From NCBI GenBank assembly GCA_002747015.1, contig NVXI01000002.1, positions 278,823-342,822 of the forward strand: a DNA stretch of 64,000 bases, in the 5' to 3' direction. This DNA comes from Zetaproteobacteria bacterium. GTDB taxonomy: Bacteria > Pseudomonadota > Alphaproteobacteria > Micavibrionales > Micavibrionaceae. Shown in pieces: positions 55,932 to 62,664 of the stretch (position 1 is its first letter; every line of letters begins with the position of its first letter). The translations under genes and the position numbers were made by a program. Below the pieces are notes generated by a model, which saw only the letters and a program-made list of their open reading frames with translations, made no database searches and was not told where the DNA came from.

Positions 55932-56783
55932 TTAAGAGCCAAACAAATCATCCGATCTAAAATGACTTTGTGCATTAGTTATCAATACCTCTCCAACTTT
56001 TTGGCTTTCTTTTGAGGAAATAGAATATACCGTTTCGACACTTATAATGTGAAACGCTTTGAATATATCTCTGACATCGGGGTGGTCGTTTAAGGATACA
56101 ATGAACTTCCCTTCTATTCCGGCGAGTAAATCTGCCATCTTTGGAAACTCATCACGATCAAACAATTCTTTGCCGTAATCGGACTCACACTCATAATACG
56201 GGGGATCTAAATAGAATAGACATTCGGGTTGATCGTAGCGCCGGATAAAGTCTTTATAATCTAATCGCTCAATAGTTACGCTGGACAGGCGTTCATGGAC
56301 ATCTTCTAAAGTTGCTGAAAGTTTTGTTATATCAAAGCGTGCTGGACGATCTTTGGAAACACCAAAATTTTGCCCTGTAATTTTACCACCAAAGCTGGTG
56401 CGCTGCAGATACAGGAAACGTGCGGCGCGTTGCATATCGGTTAATGTATCCGGGTCAATGGAGATTAAACGTTCAAATTCTGAACGCGTTGTGATTTGCC
56501 ATTTAAGCATATCAAGAAACGCCACATAATGTATCTGAAGGACACGAAAGAAGCTGGACACATCACGACTGTAATCGTTGATGACTTCTGCAGGTGGTTT
56601 GTAATCACGGCGAAGGAATATCCCACCCATACCGACAAAGACCTCCGCATAGGTATTATGGGGTATCTGATTAATGTATGAGATAACTGTATCGGCCAGT
56701 TTAGATTTTCCACCCTGATACGGTGCAACGGGTTCGCGAGGGCGAACTTGATCGAATGATTTCATTTTTTTAACCTTTTGCAT
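55932..56783 (-). CDS. Dam-type (D12 class) DNA adenine methyltransferase
   Basis: A 283-residue N6-adenine methyltransferase. The SAM-binding VAPYQGGKSKLAD and YAEVFVGMGGIFLRR begin the domain, and the catalytic DPPYYECESDYG (D-P-P-Y) lies near residue 190. VSLNDHPDVRDIF is also typical. It may protect phage DNA or alter host regulation; no partner restriction enzyme is nearby. The longer ORF up to 56846 would overlap the structured repeat and has no Shine-Dalgarno, so the ATG at 56783 (GGGGG upstream) is used; ATG 56765, preceded by AAAAGG, is an alternative. Confidence 0.9.
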   Translation of the reverse strand: MQKVKKMKSFDQVRPREPVAPYQGGKSKLADTVISYINQIPHNTYAEVFVGMGGIFLRRDYKPPAEVINDYSRDVSSFFRVLQIHYVAFLDMLKWQITTRSEFERLISIDPDTLTDMQRAARFLYLQRTSFGGKITGQNFGVSKDRPARFDITKLSATLEDVHERLSSVTIERLDYKDFIRRYDQPECLFYLDPPYYECESDYGKELFDRDEFPKMADLLAGIEGKFIVSLNDHPDVRDIFKAFHIISVETVYSISSKESQKVGEVLITNAQSHFRSDDLFGS

Positions 56784-56811
56784 GCATAATCCCCCATCTA
56801 TCGGCTGATAG

Positions 56812-56904
56812 GCGGGATGGCCAAGACAAGGCCAGTTGAAAGTCATGCAAGTTAAGGCTTGCGGTAAAGGGGTGTTGACGCACCCCTTCCCTCGTTTATA
56901 GGGA
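56812..56904 (+). repeat. Structured repeat, copy 1 (possible ncRNA)
   Basis: A ~93-base element that can fold into four hairpins: TGGCC/GGCCA (56818-56834), GCAAG/CTTGC (56847-56862), AAGGGGTG/CACCCCTT (56867-56888) and TCCCT/AGGGA (56888-56904). A 5' GGGA (56814-56817) could pair instead with the TCCC of the last hairpin. It shares sequence and structure with copy 2 (57776-57865). It lies in the divergent gap between the methylase gene and the HEPN-like gene. Strand of transcription is not known; the description is for the plus strand. Confidence 0.65.
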
Positions 56905-56994
56905 ATTTCTTATTCTGGTTATTTAAGGTATGTCTGATATGTGCCCAAAGTGTGCTAAAAGAGATTAGACAAGATTAGGTATGGATAGGAAAAT

Positions 56995-57747
56995 ATGAGC
57001 AGAACAACAGATTGGATAATAGAAAATTTTGAAGAACAATACACAGAGGAAAGAACCAAGTGGATAAGGGATGAGCTTAATGATTTGGATGCTGATGAAT
57101 ACACTGAGGGGTGGCATAGACTAGAGCAAGAGTATGATGATGCATACGAAATAAATCTGATTTATCAAGAAGAAGAATGGCAATGGTTCCATTCTCAAAA
57201 TCATTCAGATTTCTATATATCTTTTGCACAAACAATTAGCGAACTAAAAACAATATTAAGTTCTCGGATTGATGATGCAGTCGTTCATACTGTATATAAA
57301 ATGGCATATGTTCATGCTGTAACAGCCATGGAAACGTATCTTAGCGATTCACTAAAGTCTACAGTTCTTGCAAATAAAAGTTATATTGCCAATGCAGCTA
57401 AAAATCTAAAAGAACTAAAAAATAAAAATTTTAAACTAGAACAATTTTTACTTGAAAGTGCTTCTGTGGACAAGATTGTTTTAGGACAACTCCGTAAGTA
57501 TTTGTATCATGATGTGGTTAGAGTAATGGAAATCTATAAGGCAACATTAGGATTTCAATGCTCACATGATCTAGGGGACTTAATAAAAATAACAAGTATG
57601 CGCCATGATATCGTTCATAGAAATGGAAAGGATAATGATGGGACCCCTGTCCATCTAAATTTAACTGACCTCAATATGTCTATAGATAAAATAGAATCTT
57701 TTGTTAAATACCTTGATGATAGCCTTAGAGATCATCATGAAGTATAG
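56995..57747 (+). CDS. HEPN-motif protein (RiboL-PSP/MAE_28990-like)
   Basis: A 250-residue protein. The first 80 residues are very acidic. The rest is a helical bundle with AYVHAVTAMETYLSDSL and, near the C terminus, SMRHDIVHRNG, where Arg203 and His208 make an R-x4-H HEPN ribonuclease motif. AGGA precedes the ATG. It is bracketed by the two structured repeats, upstream ending 90 bases before the ATG and downstream starting 28 bases after the stop, which suggests that element and gene form a unit. Toxin or anti-phage function is inferred. Confidence 0.72.
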   Translation: MSRTTDWIIENFEEQYTEERTKWIRDELNDLDADEYTEGWHRLEQEYDDAYEINLIYQEEEWQWFHSQNHSDFYISFAQTISELKTILSSRIDDAVVHTVYKMAYVHAVTAMETYLSDSLKSTVLANKSYIANAAKNLKELKNKNFKLEQFLLESASVDKIVLGQLRKYLYHDVVRVMEIYKATLGFQCSHDLGDLIKITSMRHDIVHRNGKDNDGTPVHLNLTDLNMSIDKIESFVKYLDDSLRDHHEV

Positions 57748-57775
57748 CGTATATAACAAAGCTACTCAACAGGGT

Positions 57776-57865
57776 GCGGGATGGCCTTGATAAAGCCAAT
57801 TAAGGTCATGCAAGTTCGCGCTTGCGGTTAAAGAGAGTTTCCGCACTCTTTCCCCCGTTTAGGGA
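57776..57865 (+). repeat. Structured repeat, copy 2 (possible ncRNA)
   Basis: Diverged direct copy of the element at 56812-56904. Hairpins: TGGC/GCCA (57782-57798), GCAAG/CTTGC (57810-57825), AAAGAG/CTCTTT (57830-57851) and TCCC/GGGA (57851-57865), with the 5' GGGA at 57778-57781 again present. Stem 3 has changed G-C pairs to A-T pairs with pairing preserved. The stop codon of the minus-strand esterase gene falls in the loop of the last hairpin. Confidence 0.65.
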
Positions 57866-60147
57866 TTCGAATAATTCGCCGTACCATCATTGAAAATATT
57901 TGTAACATCGTCCGCAGTTAATGCGCGGCCTTTGTAGACGTGAACATTACCGATCTTTCCTTCGTATGCCCTAGAGAAAGCCCCTGTTGCGCCTTCCTTG
58001 CCTAATTTATTGGATGCGCTACTGTTACATGAAATATTACCTGTAAGAGCCGATATGTCTTGCGTAGCCGATTGCGTGCCATTGAAGTACGCCTTAACGA
58101 TATTGTTAACCCTATCAACACTGACGACGACATGATTCCATTCATTTATGACGATACCTGCAACATTGAAAGCTGCACTATTACCTGCATCATCTCCAAT
58201 TGCGAACCGTATGACATCTCCATTGTTATATGTATAGAGGTGGGCTAGGCTTGATGTCGTGCCATCGTCAAATTTGATCAGTGTTTGAATGAATGAGGAC
58301 AGATTATCAGCATTAGCCCAGACAGAAATTGAGAAGTTATCTCCTGCAAAATCAACATCAGGCAGGGTTAGCACCTCCTGATCTCCTGCAATTCCTCCAA
58401 ACTGAATATAATCACCAGCGTCATTATAAGTCGGCTTTAAGGCCTCTGTGTTTTGCGTTGCATTGTTCGCGGCGAACGTATCACCGACGATGCTTGTAAC
58501 ATTACTGATATGCGTAATTGAGCCATCGACACGCGGATCGTAGAACGCCCACAAATCCGGTATTTCACTTGGTGTCTGTACTACAAATTCATTGACGAGA
58601 CCTTGCGCGGCAGTATTAAGAGCTTGAACATCGGTGAGAGACATCACCACATCAGAGAACGCGGCAAACACCATACCACCACCAAGCACACCATTATTTA
58701 CGTGTGTCTGTGCGCCGATTGCTTCAACCGTTGTCCTAGTATGATTGGCAACGGTGGCATTAGTCTCTTTTAATGAACCATCAAGATACAGCTTCATTGT
58801 CGTTGAAGGCGCATCATAAGTCAGAACGATTAAGTGATACTTGCCCAATACAATGTCGGTGTTTGGGAATGCTACCCTCTGTGATGAGCTGTTGTGATAA
58901 CTTCTGAATACACCCGATCCAGAAGATAAGTGCATCCTCGTGCCGTCGTTATGATCTTGCATCACACCCTGTGTTGAAAGACTGTCAAATTTCACAAAGG
59001 CTGCTTTTGTATAAGACGCGCCGAGCATCGTACCCGCAGCCCAATATTTGTCTGTACCGCCAGCCGCACGTATATAGGCCATTGATTGTACAGTTACATC
59101 ATACGGCATGTCTGCGGTGGCTACTGCGTCTTGTTGGGTGGCATGGAAACCATTGCCAGTCATATCCAAACCTGTGCCGGTGCGGAAATCATAAAACGCT
59201 TTCCAATTGCTCCAACTGGTAAGACTTTGGAATGGTTCGGATGGGCTGGTGTTTAACTGAGCGCGTAACAGGGCATCATACCTCAGATGCCCCTGCTCTA
59301 TCACACCCAAACGATTAGCATGTACACCATCATCAGCCAAAACGGGCAGCCCTACATAGGTATTGCCGTAGCGTGGGGAGTTGATCCAGTCGTATGTGCC
59401 CGTATAAGCAACACGATGTTGTGTGCCGTCTGCGGTGGCTTGGAAGTTTAAATCCTTAGATAACGCACGAGCGTCAAGCTGCGTCTTCGTCATGCCCCCG
59501 CCAATGATTACGGGTATGTTTACGCCGCCAGTCAGATTTGCACGGAGATAAACAACCATATCGTCAATATCAATCTGATATTGTAGATGGCTGTTATCGT
59601 CGAAATCTGGACGGTTTGCATGGAAGAACGCGCCACCAACCGTAACCGTATACCCATCTGCGATAAGCTGTGCATGAGCGGCGTTGAACCGTGTAACGGC
59701 GACACTTAAATCATTGGGAACGGTATCGGCTGACCAGCTGTTTCCGCTGAAACCTGTTGACCCTTGTGCATGTGGTACGAATACAAGCCGATCAATCGTG
59801 GGGTTTGCTGCAATGTAATCTGCCGAAAAAGATAAGTCCGGACTGATATCGGTTGTTGTATCGTTTTGATGATCCAGCATAGCCAAAGGTGGATGTGATA
59901 GAGCGTCAAGCTGCGTCCACTCGTAAACCTTTGCATCGAAAGTTTCACCCGATGCCGCTGGTCTTCCTATATTATGGCTGTTTCCGATTGATAAGAATAT
60001 ATGCGCGGTTTGCCCTGCCGGTTCGGATAAACCAATTACAATAGGCGCAGTTAAGCCGAGTCCTAATTTAAGGCCTATTGCGTGGCTTTGCAGTGAAATG
60101 ACACATAGAAGTAGCGTTAAAAACAACGCGAGCTTGTTTCTATACAT
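57859..60147 (-). CDS. Secreted SGNH/sialate O-acetylesterase-like protein with two LamG domains
   Basis: A 762-residue protein with a signal peptide (residues 1-23, LTLLLCVISLQSHA). Residues about 45-295 resemble the SASA/carbohydrate esterase family 6 domain: FLSIGNSHNIGRP with candidate nucleophile Ser57, HAQGSTGFSGNSW, and DDGVHANRLG with Asp273 and His276 as the catalytic pair. About 315-505 and 530-762 are LamG/concanavalin-like domains (LDMTGNGFHATQQD; GRALTADDVTNIFN). It likely removes O-acetyl groups from a bound glycan. It ends the prophage late operon with GAGGA before its start. The signal peptide is odd for a virion protein; lysogenic conversion is an alternative. Confidence 0.78.
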   Translation of the reverse strand: MYRNKLALFLTLLLCVISLQSHAIGLKLGLGLTAPIVIGLSEPAGQTAHIFLSIGNSHNIGRPAASGETFDAKVYEWTQLDALSHPPLAMLDHQNDTTTDISPDLSFSADYIAANPTIDRLVFVPHAQGSTGFSGNSWSADTVPNDLSVAVTRFNAAHAQLIADGYTVTVGGAFFHANRPDFDDNSHLQYQIDIDDMVVYLRANLTGGVNIPVIIGGGMTKTQLDARALSKDLNFQATADGTQHRVAYTGTYDWINSPRYGNTYVGLPVLADDGVHANRLGVIEQGHLRYDALLRAQLNTSPSEPFQSLTSWSNWKAFYDFRTGTGLDMTGNGFHATQQDAVATADMPYDVTVQSMAYIRAAGGTDKYWAAGTMLGASYTKAAFVKFDSLSTQGVMQDHNDGTRMHLSSGSGVFRSYHNSSSQRVAFPNTDIVLGKYHLIVLTYDAPSTTMKLYLDGSLKETNATVANHTRTTVEAIGAQTHVNNGVLGGGMVFAAFSDVVMSLTDVQALNTAAQGLVNEFVVQTPSEIPDLWAFYDPRVDGSITHISNVTSIVGDTFAANNATQNTEALKPTYNDAGDYIQFGGIAGDQEVLTLPDVDFAGDNFSISVWANADNLSSFIQTLIKFDDGTTSSLAHLYTYNNGDVIRFAIGDDAGNSAAFNVAGIVINEWNHVVVSVDRVNNIVKAYFNGTQSATQDISALTGNISCNSSASNKLGKEGATGAFSRAYEGKIGNVHVYKGRALTADDVTNIFNDGTANYSNP

Positions 60148-60173
60148 TAGATTATCCTCGGATTTTGATGGTT

Positions 60174-60398
60174 TTATTTAGTGTCACGAATGATCGTGGC
60201 CTCGATTTTTGCCTTATTACTGGCAATAATGTCGCGGTTTTCAGACAACAGCACTTGCAGCTCTGCGTTACTCAAATCACTGCCTTGCGCTAACAGTCCG
60301 TGAATTGCCTTAAGACCAACAGCAGCAACCGATGCCATCTCGACATACACTGTGACTTGATCCATTAATTCCTTAACGTCTTTGACTTCCAATCCCAT
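60174..60398 (-). CDS. Small helical prophage protein, unknown
   Basis: A 74-residue, mostly helical acidic protein with no recognised family. AGGAG precedes the ATG by 8 bases. It lies between the holin-lipoprotein gene and the esterase gene in the late operon. Its lack of cysteines and membrane segments gives no clue to function. Confidence 0.6.
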   Translation of the reverse strand: MGLEVKDVKELMDQVTVYVEMASVAAVGLKAIHGLLAQGSDLSNAELQVLLSENRDIIASNKAKIEATIIRDTK

Positions 60399-60401
60399 AA
60401 C

Positions 60402-60941
60402 TTACTCTCCTATCAATGCTGTGATTTCTTTAACCGTGTCGTAGAGTGCGTCTACATAATCATCTGCGACCACTTCATTCAGTGAGCAAAATGCCCCAGC
60501 CCTGTCCGCAATATTCATTGCACTATCAATGCTATCAATGGCTATGCGCCTGTTTTTGACAGACATTCGGTCTTCCTGTGATGCAATAACAACCTCATTT
60601 GAAGTTGTAATAATGACATGTGAGACGATTGCAACACGCTCCTGACAGTTTGGCTTTTCAAAATTATCTGTAATCTTTTCAATTGCAGAGCAGCCGGACA
60701 GTAACAACGCCAAACCAAACAACATGAATACTGCATTCAGTTTTCGTATCTTGATTGGCTTATTGTCCTCACGATATTTTGTATATGCAGACCACATAAA
60801 TCCGATAGCAGCGAGTAGCCCTGATACCATCACGTCAACGTCTGTCGCACTAGCACCGTGAGCCAAGAGCCATGTCGTGAAACCTGTTCCCCCTGCCCCC
60901 AGTAAGTGCCGTATCTGGCCTAGTATAATTTTCTTAAACAT
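60402..60941 (-). CDS. Holin-like domain fused to lipoprotein
   Basis: A 179-residue protein in one uninterrupted frame. Residues 1-57 look like a small phage holin: HLLGAGGTGFTTWLLAHG and VMVSGLLAAIGFMWSAYTKYRED. Residues 63-84 then form a second, lipoprotein-type signal (KIRKLNAVFMLFGLALLLSGC, shown here by position) with lipobox LLSGC, Cys84. The remaining helical part is extracytoplasmic if this Cys is acylated. GGAGG precedes the start. It overlaps the endolysin gene by 8 bases. It could combine holin and spanin-like functions, or the lipoprotein could be expressed separately from an internal start. Confidence 0.7.
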   Translation of the reverse strand: MFKKIILGQIRHLLGAGGTGFTTWLLAHGASATDVDVMVSGLLAAIGFMWSAYTKYREDNKPIKIRKLNAVFMLFGLALLLSGCSAIEKITDNFEKPNCQERVAIVSHVIITTSNEVVIASQEDRMSVKNRRIAIDSIDSAMNIADRAGAFCSLNEVVADDYVDALYDTVKEITALIGE

Positions 60942-61446
60942 TCTCTTTCCTCCATAATAAAAGGCGCTCAGTAAGCGCCCGTTCTCTTTCTAGTTTTAAA
61001 ACTTTGATTACCTCGTCATAACTGACCAAGGCCTTATTTAATCCATCACCCGCGTAATAACTTTTCCCACTTTCATCCTTGGGAAAACTCGCCCATTCCT
61101 GCGATAAGCTGCGCACCATTGCTTTGAGTGTCTTTGTGCGTAATAAAAATCTACGATAGCCCCGCCGCTTAAGAAGCTCCATTGCCATGCGGTCTTGCAT
61201 TTCCTCGTTGAACAACTCTTTACCAGACAGGCGCATACTCTTTGTTAGGTCGATGAGAGTAATACGTATGATTTGATACCTACCAGCCGCGCTAGATCGT
61301 GATTTATGAATGGTTGTATATTGGCGCTGCCACGACATCACATTATTTATGCTCATTGATGTAAGTGGTTCGGTTTTTACGCCACGTCCATAGACGCGAT
61401 TGTACATACCACCCGATTCATGTCGGGCGATTAAATCCAATAACAT
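60934..61446 (-). CDS. Phage endolysin, lysozyme-like (lambda R-like)
   Basis: A 170-residue peptidoglycan-degrading enzyme. The catalytic Glu10 lies in ARHESGGMYN, followed by SSAAGRYQIIRITLIDL and EEMQDRMAMELLKRRGY, the layout of lambda R-type lytic transglycosylases (GH104) and related lysozymes. There is no signal peptide, so release depends on a holin. AAGGA precedes the ATG. Genes for holin candidates are on both sides. Confidence 0.83.
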   Translation of the reverse strand: MLLDLIARHESGGMYNRVYGRGVKTEPLTSMSINNVMSWQRQYTTIHKSRSSAAGRYQIIRITLIDLTKSMRLSGKELFNEEMQDRMAMELLKRRGYRRFLLRTKTLKAMVRSLSQEWASFPKDESGKSYYAGDGLNKALVSYDEVIKVLKLERERALTERLLLWRKENV

Positions 61447-61469
61447 AATGATATCCTTAAGATGTTAAT

Positions 61470-61643
61470 CTATTCGTTCAGCTTCTTTTTATTAATGCGG
61501 TAATCCTGACGCATAATAACCAAGCGTCCGATTAATATGGCGATGGTGAGTATTGATAAGGCCGTGGGAACAATCGCCCCAAGATAAGCGATGACCGAGC
61601 TGCCCGTTACAAGTCCAGTGTCTAGTATTGAGTTTTTATGCAT
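61470..61643 (-). CDS. Small holin-like membrane protein
   Basis: A 57-residue protein. The ATG at 61643 overlaps the tail-fibre stop as TAATG, so the longer ORF from 61718 is not used. One long hydrophobic segment (GSSVIAYLGAIVPTALSILT, continuing to about residue 42) is followed by a basic tail (INKKKLNE). Size, topology and position beside the endolysin fit a holin. Confidence 0.65.
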   Translation of the reverse strand: MHKNSILDTGLVTGSSVIAYLGAIVPTALSILTIAILIGRLVIMRQDYRINKKKLNE

Positions 61644-62431
61644 TACGATATTCTCACCCATAGTGTTGTTTTTTCGATATTGCTCCCAGGGTGTAACGAA
61701 ACACCCAGACAACGCCATGTCCCAGCTAGTGATGTTGAACCTATTGTGCCAGCGTTTACATTACACGGTTTTAAATTTGCTCCAGATATTGTATTTCCGA
61801 AGTTGTACTGCGTCGAACCGGTGGGGTAAGCCATTGCATGTGTCCCGACCACGTTAGCCGACGTAGATGTTTTTGCTAAGTCGATTATTTGTTGTACAGC
61901 CGCCTTTTTTAAATCCCCATCACTATCAAGGAAAGCTATCATATCGGCCGCTGCTACACTTACGTCGGGTAATCCATCAATATCAAGCCCCTCGCCGCCC
62001 TGTAAAATAAAATCGCTACCATCGTGAGTTACGCGATATAAGCCAAACTGCAAGAGATCTCCGGCTGACAATATTTTAATTGAAGATCCTGAAATTTTTT
62101 TGACTACCACCGCACCGATACCGTCAATATTTAAAGTCACGCTGCCTGTGTTAGTTTGCGCAGCACGGAAAACAAAACTCTGGTACCTCAGATACGCGGT
62201 TATAGGGAAAGGTAGCGTCATAACAAGCGCGTTCGTGCCTGTGACATCGGCGGATATAAACTCCTGATTTTGAAAGTCAGGGGCGTTTATATGGGGGATG
62301 CCCCCGACTGTTGAGCCATCATGGACATAAATTCTGTTTTTTGTTGTATTTACATCCAAAACACGGGATACCAGCGTTCTCGCTGCTTGGATAACTGCGG
62401 ATGCGCCCCTAACTTGCCGTTGTGTTGACAT
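61643..62431 (-). CDS. Phage tail-fibre-like protein
   Basis: A 262-residue protein with low-complexity, beta-rich sequence typical of tail fibres: TGSVTLNIDGIGAVVVKK, GDLLQFGLYRVTHDGSDFIL and a C-terminal GTWRCLGVSLHPGSNIEKTTLWVRIS. The region around FLDSDGDLKKAAVQQIIDL may be a trimerisation segment. TAATG overlap with the small gene before it. It probably forms or connects the host-recognition fibre. Confidence 0.75.
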   Translation of the reverse strand: MSTQRQVRGASAVIQAARTLVSRVLDVNTTKNRIYVHDGSTVGGIPHINAPDFQNQEFISADVTGTNALVMTLPFPITAYLRYQSFVFRAAQTNTGSVTLNIDGIGAVVVKKISGSSIKILSAGDLLQFGLYRVTHDGSDFILQGGEGLDIDGLPDVSVAAADMIAFLDSDGDLKKAAVQQIIDLAKTSTSANVVGTHAMAYPTGSTQYNFGNTISGANLKPCNVNAGTIGSTSLAGTWRCLGVSLHPGSNIEKTTLWVRIS

Positions 62432-62664
62432 TATTTACCCCCGCTCAAAAATGATGTTGCTGCTTTTTTGATCTTGAACCGATGCCGTTCAATCTCACCG
62501 TTAATCTCAGTTTCAACCACCCAGAAAACAGCCTCGATTTCCACCTCTTTAACAACGCAAGGCGTGACGATTTTGACACCATCAACAACCTTTGATCGCT
62601 CAGGCTTTATAGTTTTCTGTCTTGTGTGGGTTTGTGTTTCTTTAAATGGTTTTTTTGCAATCAT
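62431..62664 (-). CDS. Small tail-region protein, unknown
   Basis: A 77-residue basic protein. The ATG at 62664 overlaps the stop of the tail-tip gene as ATGA. A beta-rich C-terminal half (VEIEAVFWVVETEINGEIERH) follows a lysine-rich N terminus. No family is recognised. Position between tail-tip and fibre genes suggests an accessory tail protein or chaperone. Confidence 0.6.
   Translation of the reverse strand: MIAKKPFKETQTHTRQKTIKPERSKVVDGVKIVTPCVVKEVEIEAVFWVVETEINGEIERHRFKIKKAATSFLSGGK

Noticed and set aside
56784..56846. N-terminal extension of the Dam-type methylase
   Set aside because: It would overlap the structured repeat and add residues not seen in the family; the later ATG has a purine-rich site before it.
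56812..57865. Structured repeats as retron, CRISPR or integron attC sites
   Set aside because: No reverse transcriptase, cas or integron integrase gene is near, the two copies are 964 bases apart, and core attC features are not seen.
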